Below, in pieces: positions 8,085 to 21,043 of a stretch of DNA of 64,000 nucleotides. A program made the translations under genes and the position numbers. The stretch's first letter is position 1; every line of letters begins with the position of its first letter. This stretch comes from Deltaproteobacteria bacterium. GTDB taxonomy: Bacteria > Myxococcota_A > UBA796 > SXON01. Under the pieces are notes generated by a model. That model had not been told where the DNA came from. It worked only from the letters and a program-made list of their open reading frames with translations, and searched no databases. The stretch lies in contig BJHF01000003.1 of the NCBI GenBank assembly GCA_014191855.1, positions 40,763 through 104,762 of the forward strand, read 5' to 3'.

Positions 8085-9149
8085 CTACCCGCGCTCCAGG
8101 CCCAGGCGGAGGTCGTCTCCGACGCGCTCCACGTGGTCGAACCGGAAGGCTGGCGCATGGGCCAGCGCATAGCCTTCCCCCGCCACAAATCCCGGACCGC
8201 CCGCGAGCACGCGCGCGTTCACGAAGAGCTCGATGCGGTCGACCACGCCCGCGTCCAGGAAGCTGCGGTGCACGTGCGCGCCGCCATCGACCAGCACCCG
8301 ATGCAGCCCGCGCGAGGCCAGATCGCGAAGCACCGCACGGACATCCACGCCGAGGCCGGCGCGGGGAACGCGGACCACCGTGGCGTTCAGGCCGGGATCG
8401 ACCGCCTCAAAGCTGGTGTAGATGAGCGTCGTGCCACGCCGCAGCACGGCCGCGCCGGGCGGCGTGCGAAGCGTGCTGTCGAGCACCACCGGCACGGCAT
8501 CTCGCCCCCCTGGAATGCGGGTTGTAAGCTCGGGATCGTCGGCGATCACGGTGCTGACGCCCACAACCAGCGCGTCGTGCTGATCGCGCAGGCGGTGGCT
8601 GAGCTCGCGAGCCGCGGGCCCGGTGATCCAGCGGGCTTCGCCGGAGGCGCTGGCGATGCGACCATCGAGTGTGATCGCCGCCTTCAACGTGAGCTCGGGA
8701 AGGCCCTCGGTGTGGGCGCGAATGAACCCCAACATCAGCCGGCGACACTCCGCCTCTCGCACGCCCACATCCACCTGCAGGCCAGCCGCGAGCAACTGCG
8801 CGATGCCTTTGCCGGCGACGAGCGGGAAGGGATCGACCGTGCCCACCACCACCCGCGCGATCCCCGCGCGGAGGATTGCGTCGGTACATGGCGCCGTTCG
8901 CCCGTGGTGACAACAGGGCTCCAACGTGACGTACATCGTTGCGCCGCGGGTATCGACGCCAGCGCGCTCCGCCGCGGAGAGGGCGTGAGGCTCGGCGTGG
9001 GCCTGGCCCGGAGGCTGCGTCCACCCCTCGGCGACGACGCTGCCGTTTTGCACGATCACCGCCCCGACCGGCGGGTTCGGCGCCGTGCGCCCCAGCGCCC
9101 GCCGCGCCAGATCGAGCGCCAGCCCCATGAAGCGCGGGTCGTAGTTCAC
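8085..9149 (-). CDS. ribD: bifunctional diaminohydroxyphosphoribosylaminopyrimidine deaminase / 5-amino-6-ribosylaminouracil reductase
   Basis: Second and third steps of riboflavin synthesis. The deaminase domain (~1-145) has zinc ligands H51 (HAE), C79 and C88 (PCCHHGRTAPC). The NADPH-dependent reductase domain (~146-354) starts at LTLKAAITLDGRIA and includes the GEARWITG and LVDGGAHVHRSF segments. 354 residues, typical. The GTG start overlaps the nrdR stop by 4 bases (GTGA), giving the nrdR-rib coupling seen in many bacteria. Confidence 0.95.
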   Translation of the reverse strand: MNYDPRFMGLALDLARRALGRTAPNPPVGAVIVQNGSVVAEGWTQPPGQAHAEPHALSAAERAGVDTRGATMYVTLEPCCHHGRTAPCTDAILRAGIARVVVGTVDPFPLVAGKGIAQLLAAGLQVDVGVREAECRRLMLGFIRAHTEGLPELTLKAAITLDGRIASASGEARWITGPAARELSHRLRDQHDALVVGVSTVIADDPELTTRIPGGRDAVPVVLDSTLRTPPGAAVLRRGTTLIYTSFEAVDPGLNATVVRVPRAGLGVDVRAVLRDLASRGLHRVLVDGGAHVHRSFLDAGVVDRIELFVNARVLAGGPGFVAGEGYALAHAPAFRFDHVERVGDDLRLGLERG

Positions 9150-9601
9150 GGCTCGTGCCCCCGCTCCAAAAGCGGGCGTAGCACCTCAAGGAAGTCGGCC
9201 GGTGAGGTGATCTCGTGGTACACGGAAGCAAAACGGAGGTAGGCGACGTCGTCGAGCTTACGCAGCTCCGTCATGGCCAATTCGCCGATCTCCGCCGTCG
9301 GCACATCGCCGGAGCGCTTGGTGAGCTCACGCTCTACCCGAGCGCACGCCGCATCCAGCTGCTCCTCGGTGACAGGCCGCTTGCGACAGGCCAACCGAAG
9401 CCCAGCGAGGAGCTTGTCGCGGTTGAAGTGCTGCTTGCGCCCATCGCGCTTCACCACGTCGGGCAGCCGGAACTCGACGCGCTCGAAGGTGGTGAACCGG
9501 AAGCTGCACGACTGGCACTCCCGACGACGCCGGATGCTGTCCACCGCTTCGCGGCTATCCACCACGCGGGTGTCGGGGTGTTGGCAGCTCGGGCAGTCCA
9601 T
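9146..9601 (-). CDS. nrdR: transcriptional repressor NrdR
   Basis: ATP/dATP-sensing repressor of ribonucleotide reductase genes. 151 residues: N-terminal zinc ribbon C3-x2-C6 ... C29-x2-C32 with RRRREC, then an ATP-cone domain (~50-140) starting VVKRDGRKQHFNRDKL and including VAYLRFASVY. It starts 14 bases after glyA and overlaps ribD. NrdR boxes, its binding sites, were not seen in the window. Confidence 0.96.
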   Translation of the reverse strand: MDCPSCQHPDTRVVDSREAVDSIRRRRECQSCSFRFTTFERVEFRLPDVVKRDGRKQHFNRDKLLAGLRLACRKRPVTEEQLDAACARVERELTKRSGDVPTAEIGELAMTELRKLDDVAYLRFASVYHEITSPADFLEVLRPLLERGHEP

Positions 9602-9615
9602 CTCGGGCTCGACCG

Positions 9616-10854
9616 CTACCCGATGCCTGGAACGGGGAAACGGGCGGTCATGTCCCGCACTTCACCGCGGATCCGCGCCAGCCGTGCTTCGTCCTGCCCG
9701 TTGTCCAGCGCCTCGGCGACCCAGGCGGCGACCTGGCGGGCCTCCGCCGGGCCCATCCCCCGCGTCGTCATCGCCGGCGTGCCGATCCGGACGCCAGATG
9801 TCACGAACGGGCTGCGCTTTTCATTGGGGACAGTGTTCTTGTTGACCGTGATCCCCGCGCGACCGAGGGCGGCCTCCGCATCCTTCCCGCTGTAGGGCTT
9901 CTCGGAGAGATCGACGAGCATCAGGTGGTTGTCGGTGCCCCCGGACACGAGCGCGAACCCGCGCTCCGTCAGCGTTTCCGCCATGACCTGCGCGTTGTCG
10001 AGCACCGCCTGGGCGTACACGCGGAATGAGGGCTGCAGCGCTTCACCGAGCGCGACGGCCTTGGCCGCGATGACGTGCATGAGTGGCCCCCCCTGGGAGC
10101 CGGGGAAGACCGCGCTGTTCAGGCCCTTCATGAGCGGCTCGCGCGCGAACGCCATACCGCCGCGAGGGCCCCGCAGCGTTTTGTGGTTGGTCGTCGTGAC
10201 GTAGTCGCAGTGGCCGAACGGGCTGGGGTGTAGCCCCGCGGCGACCAGGCCCGCGACGTGCGCCATATCCGCGAGGAGCAACGCCCCCACTTCATCGGCG
10301 ATGCTGCGAAACGCTGCGAAGTCCCACAAGCGCGGGTAGGCGCTGGCGCCGGTGACGATCATCTTCGGGCGTTCGCGCAGCGCAATTTCCCGAACCTCGT
10401 CCAGATCGATGCGGCCGGACGCGTTCACCTTGTAGTGCACCGCCCGGTAGAGCTTGCCCGAGCTGTTCGCCGGGGAGCCGTGAGTCAGGTGGCCGCCGTT
10501 GCTCAAGTCGAGGCCCAGGAGCGTATCCCCCGGCTTCAACGCCGCGAGATAGACAGCGGCGTTGGCCTGCGCGCCCGAATGCGGCTGCACGTTCACGCCC
10601 TCGCTGCCCGGGAAGAGCTCCATGGCGCGGGTGCGCGCCAGATCCTCCACACCATCGACGAATTCGCAGCCACCATAGTAGCGCTTTCCGGGTAGACCTT
10701 CGGCGTACTTGTTGGTCAACACGCTGCCCGCTGCCTCCATGACCGCGGCCGAGGCGTAGTTCTCCGAAGCGATCAGCTCCAGATCGTGGCGTTGGCGCTC
10801 ACGTTCCAGCTCCATGAGCCGGAAAACGTCGGGGTCTTGCGAGGCGAGCGACAT
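9616..10854 (-). CDS. glyA: serine hydroxymethyltransferase
   Basis: PLP enzyme interconverting serine and glycine with tetrahydrofolate, the main one-carbon source. 412 residues, full length. Visible: [10 protein letters not shown] near the N-terminus, [22 protein letters not shown], and the PLP Lys in [14 protein letters not shown]. It lies 63 bases after rpiB and 14 before nrdR, so it is probably read with the riboflavin cluster. Confidence 0.97.
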   Translation of the reverse strand: MSLASQDPDVFRLMELERERQRHDLELIASENYASAAVMEAAGSVLTNKYAEGLPGKRYYGGCEFVDGVEDLARTRAMELFPGSEGVNVQPHSGAQANAAVYLAALKPGDTLLGLDLSNGGHLTHGSPANSSGKLYRAVHYKVNASGRIDLDEVREIALRERPKMIVTGASAYPRLWDFAAFRSIADEVGALLLADMAHVAGLVAAGLHPSPFGHCDYVTTTNHKTLRGPRGGMAFAREPLMKGLNSAVFPGSQGGPLMHVIAAKAVALGEALQPSFRVYAQAVLDNAQVMAETLTERGFALVSGGTDNHLMLVDLSEKPYSGKDAEAALGRAGITVNKNTVPNEKRSPFVTSGVRIGTPAMTTRGMGPAEARQVAAWVAEALDNGQDEARLARIRGEVRDMTARFPVPGIG

Positions 10855-10917
10855 GGGGAGGGCTCCGGGGGCCGGCGGGCGTAACCCGAGCGGCTGGGTG
10901 TGGCGGCGAAGTGGGGG

Positions 10918-11358
10918 CTACGCCTTTTCCAGCGCCGTAAACTTCGCGATGCGCCCGGCATGGCGGCCTCCTTCGAAATTCGCCCCCAGAAACGCATCAA
11001 GGATGTCCCCCGCCAGGCCCGGGCCGACGACCCGCTCGCCGAGGCACAGCACGTTCGCGTCGTTGTGCTGGCGCGTGGCCCGGGCGGTGAAGGTGTCGGC
11101 AACAACAGCCGCTCGTACGCCGGGGATTCGGTTCGCGGTCATCGCCATCCCCTGCCCCGTGCCGCAGACCAGAAGCCCGAAGTCGGCGGCGCCGCCGGCG
11201 ACCGCCCTGCCAACCTGCACGGCGTAGTCCGGGTAGTCGCAGGAGGCGGCGTCGTGCGTGCCCACATCCACAACCTGATGCCCCTGGACCCGGAGCCGGG
11301 CAACGAGGGCGGTTTTGAGGGCGAGTCCGCCGTGATCCGAGCCGGTGACGATGCGCAT
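10918..11358 (-). CDS. rpiB: ribose-5-phosphate isomerase B
   Basis: Interconverts ribose-5-phosphate and ribulose-5-phosphate; the product feeds riboflavin (DHBP) and nucleotide synthesis, which fits the neighbours. 146 residues with the N-terminal GSDHGGLALK, DYPDYA, the catalytic Cys in VCGTGQGMAMTANR and the HNDANVLCLG segment. Adjacent rpiB-glyA is a frequent bacterial arrangement. 26 bases after the LptA-like gene. Confidence 0.94.
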   Translation of the reverse strand: MRIVTGSDHGGLALKTALVARLRVQGHQVVDVGTHDAASCDYPDYAVQVGRAVAGGAADFGLLVCGTGQGMAMTANRIPGVRAAVVADTFTARATRQHNDANVLCLGERVVGPGLAGDILDAFLGANFEGGRHAGRIAKFTALEKA

Positions 11359-11384
11359 GGGTGGGCCTCCGCACGCCGCCTACC

Positions 11385-12041
11385 CTATTGCCCCAGCGCC
11401 CGCCCCTCCACGACAAGCGTGCACGGCCCCGAAGCCCCCCCCTCGCAGTCGGCTTTTTCGTGGTCCAACCAGAGGATGATCCGCTCCCCGACCAGCGCGT
11501 TCACGCCCTCCGCGAGCCGCGGCGTGCCGGTGAGCGTGATCTTGCCGTTGGCGCCAAGCAGCTCGGCGCGCTCGGCCTGCGCGCGCCGTTCGCCAGTTTC
11601 GACGACGACCCCGCCGGTTGCAACGACCGTATCGATCCGATCGGCATCGGCATAACTTACGTCCAATGCCCCACAACGCATCGTAACGGCACCCCGAACC
11701 ACCACGACCTCCCCCTCGAAGTGGGCCGTGCGCTTCTTCAGATCCCAGGACGATCTTGCGGCGCGGATCTCGAGGGGCGGGCCGGCCGTTGCGGCGTGCG
11801 TGACGCTGGTCCGGCTGGCCGCGATCGGCGCGCCGCCGACCAGATCCGCCTCGGCCCCGGCAAACGCGAGGGAGTAGCTACCGGACGCCGAGGTGGCCTC
11901 GACCGTGATCCCCTCCCCGGTGGCGACGGCCGGAAGGGGCTCGAGTGGCGACGGTGCGCAGGCCCCCATCAGGAGCGCGAGCGGCACCGCGGCAGGGATG
12001 CGGAGCAGCCCGACGGCGCGAATGCGCCGGGCCGCCCTCAT
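11385..12041 (-). CDS. LptA/OstA-like lipoprotein, probable LPS transport component
   Basis: 218 residues with a basic N-terminus, hydrophobic leader and lipobox MGAC (Cys 28). Residues ~95-215 form repeated short beta strands with the OstA/LptA pattern (an AHFEGEVVVVRGAVTMRCG unit, then a second IDTVVATGGVVVE unit), the beta-jellyroll that carries LPS across the periplasm in LptA, LptC and LptD. The lipid anchor sets it apart from soluble LptA. It sits 1 base beyond pyrG and in the same run as kdsB (KDO activation), which supports an LPS role. Assignment to LptA versus LptC is uncertain. Confidence 0.7.
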   Translation of the reverse strand: MRAARRIRAVGLLRIPAAVPLALLMGACAPSPLEPLPAVATGEGITVEATSASGSYSLAFAGAEADLVGGAPIAASRTSVTHAATAGPPLEIRAARSSWDLKKRTAHFEGEVVVVRGAVTMRCGALDVSYADADRIDTVVATGGVVVETGERRAQAERAELLGANGKITLTGTPRLAEGVNALVGERIILWLDHEKADCEGGASGPCTLVVEGRALGQ

Positions 12042-12042
12042 C

Positions 12043-14443
<2,401 letters not shown>

Positions 14444-14451
14444 CTCGTCGT

Positions 14452-17217
14452 TCAGAGCGAACAATCGTCGCTGCAGTCGAGGTGGGCGCCGAGGGTGTTG
14501 CTGCCCAGATCGTTGCCGGTGCACGCCGTGAGGGTGGTGCCGACGCACATCATCCCATACCCGGTGTTGGTGGCGAAGATGTTGTTCGTGACCGACGCGC
14601 TCACGGAGTCAAGGCTCAGGCCGTCGTCGCCGCCATCGAGCGCCAACGAGCTGTCGATGCTGACGACGCCATTCGTAAAGGTGAAGCTGTCGGAGGTGGA
14701 GGCTTCGACTTCCACACCGGTGAGGGTGATCACGGGCTCGCGCGTGCCGTAGACCGAGGTGGAAGTCGCATAATCGTAGTAGCTATAGCTGCCGCTGCTG
14801 CTCACGCCGTAGCCGCCGACATCCACCAGAGCCACGTCCTCCATGGTCCACTCCGCGAGTCCGGTGAGCACCACGCCGCTTCCAGAGACGACGTCGAAGC
14901 TGACGTCGGAGATCAGCGCGTACCCGCCGTCCGGCGTGTTGCCGTACAACGAGATGCCGCTACCGGTGACATCCGGCACCTCCACGCCGTCGATCTCAAC
15001 TTCCGGGGCGTAGTGGCTCCAATATGCGTACACGACATCGCCCCCGGCGCTCTCGGCCGTAAGGTCGGTGATCTCGAGCGACGCCTCGCTGGCCTGCACG
15101 ATGCCGGCGATCGAGGCGCCCATGCTGATGTTCTCCAGCGTGAGCCCGGCCGGCGAGCCGTACTCGGTATCGTTCACGCCGTCGCCATCGCTGTCGTACA
15201 TGTAGTAGTAACCGTAGGCGTAAAAAGCAGGCTGGCCGTAGGCATACTCGTAGGAGTACACGTCCTCCACCGTGCCGTCGGCGTGGATCCACGTCTGCGC
15301 GTAGCCGTAGCTGTACTCGCGCAGATCGCCGACGACCAGATCCTCCACCGTGGTGGTTCCATAGGAGCTGTACACGATCCACCCCGCGTGATCCGTGACG
15401 TTGTTCCCGCTGAACGTGACCGGGTCGGTGTCCGTGCCTTCGTAGTTGGTGAGGATCGTGCCGTTGTACCCCGACCAGGTGTTCCCGATGATGTCGCAAC
15501 CCGACGTTTCAATGTACAGGCTGTCGTCGCCAGCGGTGAACGTATTGTCCTTGATCAAGCAGGCGGAGGAGGCGCTCGCATAGAAGTCTCGCCCGTACCC
15601 CGTGGACGAGTAGTGGTAGTAGCCGCCGGCGCCATCGTCGGAATCGCTCAAGTAGTAGGAGCGCGTGTTCGTGAAGCTGTTCCCCTCAAGAATGGTGGCG
15701 CCCTGGTAGTCGAACACCTGCCCGAAGGAGGAATACAGCTCGGTGGTGTTGGTGAAGGCGCTGCCGGAGAGCTCGAGGCTGCCGGTGAAGTTGATGACGC
15801 CGGCGCAAACGGCGTCGCTGAAGGCCGACCCAGACACCTCAGCGTTGGACTGAACCAAGGAGAGGCCCCAGCCTTCGGTGCCGCTGACGCTGGAGTTGGT
15901 GATCACGGCGTCGCCACCGTACATCAAGATGCCCGCACCGCGGTCCACCGAGGTGTAGTAGGACCCATCCACCTCGTAGGTGCACTGGTCGATCCAGCTT
16001 GCATCGGGCTCGCGGACTCCGGTGACGTTCACCCCATCGTACGTACCCGTGCCCTCGTTCACGTAGAAGCCCCAGCGGCCGACGTTTTCGACGGTGACCG
16101 CCGAGACGACCGCCGTGACGTCCCCATTGTTGCGAGCCGAGCCGATGATCACGCCGAAGCTCTCGTAGTCGCTGACCGTGACGCCGGACATCGTAACGCC
16201 ATCCGCCGCGAGGTAGATACCGCCACAATTCCCATCAAACGCGTCGTAGTCGTGCGAGCAGGAGGTGAGCCCCGTGGTGCTCCCGCCGTTGAGGGACACG
16301 ATGGTGTTGGTGACCGAGATGTCGGACTTCGACTGAACGAAGATCCCTTGCGTCGTTGCCCCGTAAACCTCGACGCCATCCGCGGAGAAGGTGCTGCTGT
16401 CGGCCGCAATGGCGTAAGCCACGTCGTTGAACAGGTCGCCGTCGAGGACGAGCGCGCCGTCCGTGACGAGCACGCCGATGCCATCCGTTGCGGTGACGAC
16501 GTTGTGGCTCATCGCCACCGACGCCCCTTCCCCGAACACCGCGAAGCCGTCGGCCCCGGCGCTCGTCTCGATTACTCCATCGAAGATGTTGTTCGAAAGC
16601 GTGATCGCCGCGTCGCTCGAGGCCCACACCGCGTAGCTCGTCGGATCGGTGAACACGCAGCCATCGACGACCGCGGTGCCGCCGCTGAGGAACATTCCGC
16701 CGTACACCGGCGTGTTGAACGCGCTCGCACTCACGCTGAGATCAACGGCCTGGTTCGCCTCGATTCCGTAGTTGGCGGGGGTGGAGAAGACCACATCCGA
16801 GATCGCGACATCCGACGCCTGATCCACGGTGATGCCCGAACGCGTGCTGGTGATCGTGAAGCCAGAGACACCGGCGCTTGACCCGCTGATGTCGAACGCA
16901 GCCTCGTTCACCGGCGCATCGATGAACGTCGTTCCCGAGCCCGCGCCGACGACGTAAACGCCGACATCGAGCAGCACATTTTCGGTGTAGGTGCCGGCGC
17001 ACACGTTGACCGTATCTCCCGCGGCGGCGTACTCCAACGCGGCGGTGATCGTGGCGAAGTCGCCTTCTTCACCGTTGAGGTTGATGCAGCCGGGCGGGCC
17101 CAGGTCGATGTCGGCGGTATCGCCGGAGTCGTTCCCGCCGGCGCTATCGGAGTCCTTCGAGCCCCCGGGGCAGCCAACGGCGAGGGCGAGGAAACAGGGG
17201 AGGAGGACGAGACGCAT
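14452..17217 (-). CDS. large right-handed beta-helix surface lipoprotein
   Basis: 921 residues. Signal leader with lipobox AVGC (Cys 16), then an acidic Ser/Gly/Asp linker (~17-45) and, from ~50 to the end, degenerate ~20-25-residue parallel beta-helix repeats (pectin-lyase fold; [14 protein letters not shown] and [12 protein letters not shown] type rungs). The middle (~560-720) is rich in tyrosine ([24 protein letters not shown]) and carries one SDGDGVND calcium-type loop. No catalytic residues recognised; adhesion or glycan binding is possible but unproven. The start is the ATG of MRLVLLPC; a longer frame upstream would bury the signal peptide. It ends 8 bases before kdsB. Confidence 0.8.
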   Translation of the reverse strand: MRLVLLPCFLALAVGCPGGSKDSDSAGGNDSGDTADIDLGPPGCINLNGEEGDFATITAALEYAAAGDTVNVCAGTYTENVLLDVGVYVVGAGSGTTFIDAPVNEAAFDISGSSAGVSGFTITSTRSGITVDQASDVAISDVVFSTPANYGIEANQAVDLSVSASAFNTPVYGGMFLSGGTAVVDGCVFTDPTSYAVWASSDAAITLSNNIFDGVIETSAGADGFAVFGEGASVAMSHNVVTATDGIGVLVTDGALVLDGDLFNDVAYAIAADSSTFSADGVEVYGATTQGIFVQSKSDISVTNTIVSLNGGSTTGLTSCSHDYDAFDGNCGGIYLAADGVTMSGVTVSDYESFGVIIGSARNNGDVTAVVSAVTVENVGRWGFYVNEGTGTYDGVNVTGVREPDASWIDQCTYEVDGSYYTSVDRGAGILMYGGDAVITNSSVSGTEGWGLSLVQSNAEVSGSAFSDAVCAGVINFTGSLELSGSAFTNTTELYSSFGQVFDYQGATILEGNSFTNTRSYYLSDSDDGAGGYYHYSSTGYGRDFYASASSACLIKDNTFTAGDDSLYIETSGCDIIGNTWSGYNGTILTNYEGTDTDPVTFSGNNVTDHAGWIVYSSYGTTTVEDLVVGDLREYSYGYAQTWIHADGTVEDVYSYEYAYGQPAFYAYGYYYMYDSDGDGVNDTEYGSPAGLTLENISMGASIAGIVQASEASLEITDLTAESAGGDVVYAYWSHYAPEVEIDGVEVPDVTGSGISLYGNTPDGGYALISDVSFDVVSGSGVVLTGLAEWTMEDVALVDVGGYGVSSSGSYSYYDYATSTSVYGTREPVITLTGVEVEASTSDSFTFTNGVVSIDSSLALDGGDDGLSLDSVSASVTNNIFATNTGYGMMCVGTTLTACTGNDLGSNTLGAHLDCSDDCSL

Positions 17218-17332
17218 GGGGCACTCCGGCGGCGCCCCCACGGTAGCGTCCGGAGCCGATTTCCACAAGCCGAACGCACCACCGGCGACCCAGGAGCACG
17301 GCACGGGGTTAGGCGCGGCGGCCGGAGGCAGC

Positions 17333-18889
17333 ATGGATCCCGAACGCAAGGCCCTGTACGACGCGCTGGATCGGAACGACGCGCTCGCGCTCGCGGGGGG
17401 CGGGCCCGACGCGGTTGAACGGCAGCATCAACGCGGTAAGTTGACCGCCCGGGAACGGGTGGACTCGCTGCTCGACGCGGGCACCTTCCGGGAGCTGGAT
17501 CGCTTCGTCGTGCATCGCTGCAACGACTTCGGCATGGATGCCCGCCGGGTTCCGGGCGATGGCGTGGTGACCGGGTACGGGCGGATCGACGGGCGGCTGG
17601 TCTACGTGTTCGCCCAGGACTTCACGGTGTTCGGTGGCACGCTCTCCGGCGCGTACGCCAAGAAGATCTGCAAGGTGATGGACCTCGCGATGAAGAACGG
17701 CGCACCGGTGATCGGCATGAACGACTCCGGCGGCGCGCGCATCCAGGAGGGCGTGGAGAGCCTCGGTGGGTACGCCGACATCTTCCTGCGCAATACCCTG
17801 GCCAGCGGCGTCGTGCCGCAGCTCAGCGCGATCCTGGGCCCCTGCGCTGGTGGCGCGGTTTACTCCCCGGCGATCACCGATTTTCTGGTGATGGCAAAGG
17901 GCACCTCGTTCATGTTCGTCACCGGCCCGGACGTGATCAAGGCCGTGACCCACGAAGAGGTGACGCAGGAAGCCCTCGGTGGGGCGACCGCCCACACGCA
18001 GACCTCCGGCGTGGCGCACTTCGCGGCCGAGGACGAGCAGGGCGCGCTCGCGATCGTGCGCGCCCTGCTCGCGTATTTGCCGCAGAACAACATGGAGGAG
18101 GCGCCCCGCCGCCGCACGGATGACCTGCCGAACCGGGAGATCCCGACCCTCGACGAGCTGGTTCCCACGAACCCGAACCGCCCCTACGACATCAAGGACC
18201 TGATCACCGCGGTGGCCGACGACAGCCAGTTCCTCGAGGTTCAGCCGGACTATGCGGCGAACATCGTGGTGGGGTTCATCCACCTTGGCGGCCGCAGCGT
18301 AGGCGTGGTGGCGAACCAGCCGGCCGTGCTCGCAGGCGTGCTCGACGTAAACGCCTCCGTGAAGGCCGCCCGGTTCGTACGCTTTTGCGACGCGTTCAAC
18401 ATCCCGCTCTGGGTCATCGAAGACGTGCCCGGTTTCCTTCCTGGCACCGCGCAGGAGCACGGCGGCATCATCAAGCACGGCGCGAAGCTGCTGTATGCGT
18501 TCGCGGAGGCCACAGTACCGAAGGTGACGCTGATCACGCGGAAGGCGTATGGCGGCGCGTACTGCGTGATGAACAGCAAACACCTGCGCGCAGACTTCAA
18601 CCTCGCCTGGCCCACGGCGGAGATCGCGGTGATGGGCGCAGATGGCGCCGTGAACATCATCTTCCGCAACGAGCTCGGGCGCGCCACCGACGCGGTGGCG
18701 ACCAAGGCGCAGCTGGTGGCGAACTACCGGGAGCGCTTCGCGAATCCGTACCGCGCCGCCGAGCTGGGCTTCATCGACGAGATCCTGCGCCCGCGCCACA
18801 CCCGCACCCGGCTCATCGAGGCGTTCGACTCCCTGGAAAACAAACGTGAGAAGAACCCGCCACGGAAGCACGGGAACATCCCGCTGTAG
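17333..18889 (+). CDS. acyl-CoA carboxylase carboxyltransferase subunit (PccB-like)
   Basis: 518 residues, the biotin-dependent carboxyltransferase fold that moves carboxyl from carboxybiotin to propionyl-CoA or a similar acyl-CoA. It has [33 protein letters not shown], the oxyanion GGARIQEGV and [11 protein letters not shown] in the N-half, and [37 protein letters not shown] segments with AYGGAYCVM in the C-half. The ATG at 17333 has GGAGG 5 bases before it. The biotin carboxylase partner is absent. Propionyl-CoA carboxylase beta is most likely; methylmalonyl-CoA decarboxylase alpha is the alternative. Confidence 0.88.
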   Translation: MDPERKALYDALDRNDALALAGGGPDAVERQHQRGKLTARERVDSLLDAGTFRELDRFVVHRCNDFGMDARRVPGDGVVTGYGRIDGRLVYVFAQDFTVFGGTLSGAYAKKICKVMDLAMKNGAPVIGMNDSGGARIQEGVESLGGYADIFLRNTLASGVVPQLSAILGPCAGGAVYSPAITDFLVMAKGTSFMFVTGPDVIKAVTHEEVTQEALGGATAHTQTSGVAHFAAEDEQGALAIVRALLAYLPQNNMEEAPRRRTDDLPNREIPTLDELVPTNPNRPYDIKDLITAVADDSQFLEVQPDYAANIVVGFIHLGGRSVGVVANQPAVLAGVLDVNASVKAARFVRFCDAFNIPLWVIEDVPGFLPGTAQEHGGIIKHGAKLLYAFAEATVPKVTLITRKAYGGAYCVMNSKHLRADFNLAWPTAEIAVMGADGAVNIIFRNELGRATDAVATKAQLVANYRERFANPYRAAELGFIDEILRPRHTRTRLIEAFDSLENKREKNPPRKHGNIPL

Positions 18890-18953
18890 CCGCGGCGCCT
18901 TGCCAGCCGTGGCGCGCTGCATTAGACGCCGCCACTCGTTTGGAAGGAAGACC

Positions 18954-19208
18954 ATGGTCCGCATTCGCCTCACCCGCACCGGCGCGAAAAAGAAGCCCTC
19001 TTACCGTTTCGTGGTCTCCGACAAGCGCTCCCCGCGCGACGGTCGTTGCCTCGAATACATCGGGCACTACAACCCGATGGTCGAGCCCCCCGTGGTCGTG
19101 GTCGACCTCGCGCGGGCCGACTTCTGGATCAAGCAGGGCGCGCAGCCCTCTGAGACCGTGGCGAACCTGCTGAAGCGCGCGCGCCTCGCCGCGCCGGCCG
19201 AGGCGTAG
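18954..19208 (+). CDS. rpsP: 30S ribosomal protein S16
   Basis: 84 residues, normal length. Conserved N-terminus MVRIRLTRTGAKKKPSYRFV, central EYIGHYNP and the WIKQGAQPSETVANLLK tail. The ATG is preceded by GGAAGGAAG at the right distance. First gene of the rpsP-khpA-rimM-trmD set. Confidence 0.97.
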   Translation: MVRIRLTRTGAKKKPSYRFVVSDKRSPRDGRCLEYIGHYNPMVEPPVVVVDLARADFWIKQGAQPSETVANLLKRARLAAPAEA

Positions 19209-19212
19209 CCCC

Positions 19213-19446
19213 ATGGTCGCGCTCCTCCAGCACATGATCAAGGGCCTCGTGAAGTCGCCCGATGCGATGCAGATCAACGAGGTGGAGGGCGAGTCCAGCG
19301 TGCTCTACGAGCTCACGGTCGCCGAGAGCGATGTGGCCTCGGTGAAGGGCCCCGACGGGGAGACGCTGCGCGCGCTCCGCACCGTGCTCAGCGCCTCCAG
19401 CGGCGAACGCCGTGCGGTGCTTGAGCTCGTTGAGCCCGACGCCTAG
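19213..19446 (+). CDS. khpA: KH-domain RNA-binding protein KhpA
   Basis: 77 residues: a single KH domain that in other bacteria binds RNA with KhpB and affects cell division and small-RNA pairing. LVKSPDAMQINEVEGE is the typical opening. In place of the canonical GxxG loop it has KGPDGETLRALRTV, with the GPDG turn at the expected place. 4 bases after rpsP, the usual position of this gene. Confidence 0.9.
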   Translation: MVALLQHMIKGLVKSPDAMQINEVEGESSVLYELTVAESDVASVKGPDGETLRALRTVLSASSGERRAVLELVEPDA

Positions 19447-19452
19447 GACTTG

Positions 19453-19962
19453 ATGGCCGACCGCATCGAGCTCGGCTCCGTCGTCGGCGTATTCGGCGTT
19501 CGCGGGGAGGTGCGCTTGCACCTGCACAATCGCGAAGAGAGCGTGCTGCGCGAGCCGCGCTCCGTTACCCTCGTTTCGCCGGATGGTGCAGAGCGCACCG
19601 CCACGGTTTCGGCGCGACCCGGGGCCGGAAAGCGAATCATCGGCAAGGTGGACGGGGTGGGCACGCCCGAGGATGCGGCGGCGCTGATGGGCTGGACGGT
19701 GCACATCGACCGGTCGCAGCTCCCGGAAGCGGGGGAAGGCGAGTATTACGTCGCCGACCTGATCGGACTCTCCGTGGAAGACGAGAGCGGCACCGCGCTC
19801 GGCACGCTGGCCGACATCGTTCCGGGCGAACGCGACATCTGGGTGGTAACCACCGACGCGGGCGAGGCGTTCTTCATCGCAACCCCGGAGACGCTGCGGC
19901 GCGTGGATACCGATGCGGGCGTGGTGGTGATCGCGGACGGGGCACTCACGGCCGGGGAGTAG
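19453..19962 (+). CDS. rimM: ribosome maturation factor RimM
   Basis: 169 residues; binds S19 and helps 30S head assembly. N-terminal RimM barrel (ELGSVVGVFGVRGEVRL) and a C-terminal PRC-barrel with YYVADLIGLSVEDESG and the IPGERD-like PGERDIWVV turn. ATG at 19453 used; a TTG one codon earlier is possible. 6 bases after khpA and 3 before trmD. Confidence 0.94.
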   Translation: MADRIELGSVVGVFGVRGEVRLHLHNREESVLREPRSVTLVSPDGAERTATVSARPGAGKRIIGKVDGVGTPEDAAALMGWTVHIDRSQLPEAGEGEYYVADLIGLSVEDESGTALGTLADIVPGERDIWVVTTDAGEAFFIATPETLRRVDTDAGVVVIADGALTAGE

Positions 19963-19965
19963 CCC

Positions 19966-20751
19966 GTGCGCGTGGACATCCTCACCTTGTTCCCCGAGAT
20001 GGTGACGCCGGCCCTCACGGGATCGATCCTGGGGCGCGCGGCGAAGGCCGGGGCCTGGAGCCTCGGCGTGCACGACGTGCGCGACCACGGGTTAGGCAAG
20101 CACCGCACCGTAGACGACGCCCCCTTCGGCGGCGGCAGCGGGATGGTGATGCGCCCGGACGTGGTGGCCGCGGCGATCGCCGAGGTGCGACGTCCTGAAA
20201 GCTACGTCGTGCTGCTCGAGGCGAGCGGAACGCGCTTCACCCAGGCGGTGGCGCAGCGCCTCTCGGAGCGGCCCCACCTCGTGTTCGTATGCGGGCACTA
20301 CGAGGGGGTGGACGCCCGCGTGCGCGACGTGCTGGTGGATGAGGCCATCTCCATCGGCGACTATGTGCTCACCGGCGGCGAGCTGGCGGCCTGCGTGATC
20401 GTGGACGCCGTGGTGCGGCTGCTCCCCGGCGCCCTGGGGAACGACGCGAGCATCGTGGACGAAAGCTTCTCCGCGGGCCTGTTGGAGTACCCGCACTACA
20501 CCCGCCCGCGCGACTTCGAGGGGCATCTTGTGCCCGATGTGCTGCTCTCCGGCGACCACGGCAAGGTGGCGACGTGGCGGAAGCGCGCCGCCGAGGCGCG
20601 CACCTGGGCGCTTCGGCCTGATCTCGCCGCGGCGCTGGGGCTGCGCGATCCGGCGCTCGTTGCCGCGGAAACACAGGCGCTCGCGGAGGCGAAGGAGGCC
20701 CGCGCGCAAGCGCGAAGGGCTGCACGCGCGGCCCGCCGCGAAGGCGGCTGA
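19966..20751 (+). CDS. trmD: tRNA (guanine37-N1)-methyltransferase
   Basis: SPOUT methylase making m1G37 in tRNA, which prevents +1 frameshifting. 261 residues. It has [26 protein letters not shown], the trefoil-knot SAM site [11 protein letters not shown] and [13 protein letters not shown], and the ATWRKRAA C-terminal signature. The last ~30 residues are an Ala/Arg/Glu-rich tail beyond the usual end. GTG start. rplS, commonly next in this operon, is absent: the following gene is convergent. Confidence 0.95.
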   Translation: MRVDILTLFPEMVTPALTGSILGRAAKAGAWSLGVHDVRDHGLGKHRTVDDAPFGGGSGMVMRPDVVAAAIAEVRRPESYVVLLEASGTRFTQAVAQRLSERPHLVFVCGHYEGVDARVRDVLVDEAISIGDYVLTGGELAACVIVDAVVRLLPGALGNDASIVDESFSAGLLEYPHYTRPRDFEGHLVPDVLLSGDHGKVATWRKRAAEARTWALRPDLAAALGLRDPALVAAETQALAEAKEARAQARRAARAARREGG

Positions 20752-20752
20752 G

Positions 20753-21043
20753 CTACTGAATACAGGCGTTGGTCTTGTCTTTCGCCTGCGCCCGCATCAC
20801 GTAGCAGAGGCCGTTGCACATCGCCCGACGGTCGGACTCCGCGAGCTCCAACCCGGGGTACCCGCCCTGGGTGGCGGCCAGGGCGGCGCAGTCGGGGTCC
20901 CGCGCCAGGCAGCGCGCTTCGCACGTTGCGCCCCGGCCGAGCGCCCAGCCCAGCTCACCCCGGTGCGCCTTCCACCATCCCCAACCGACGAGGAGGATGG
21001 TGGCGGTGAGGGCGAAGATCGCCAGCTCTCGACTACGCTTCAC
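20753..21043 (-). CDS. small single-pass membrane protein coupled to a Ser/Thr kinase
   Basis: 96 residues: a short basic N-terminus, one membrane helix (~6-26, LAIFALTATILLVGWGWW), then an outside part with six cysteines, including two C-x3-C pairs (CEARC, CNGLC). The GTG start overlaps the kinase stop (GTGA), so it is translated after the kinase. No family recognised; a role beside the kinase is inferred only from coupling. Convergent with trmD. Confidence 0.65.
   Translation of the reverse strand: MKRSRELAIFALTATILLVGWGWWKAHRGELGWALGRGATCEARCLARDPDCAALAATQGGYPGLELAESDRRAMCNGLCYVMRAQAKDKTNACIQ

Noticed and set aside
7413..9149. FMN riboswitch in the riboflavin cluster
   Set aside because: Intergenic gaps are 10-34 bases, too short for the aptamer, and no conserved RFN element sequence was seen upstream of nrdR or glyA.
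17309..18979. 556-codon minus frame opposite the carboxyltransferase gene
   Set aside because: The plus frame is a full-length, motif-complete carboxyltransferase with a good ribosome-binding site.
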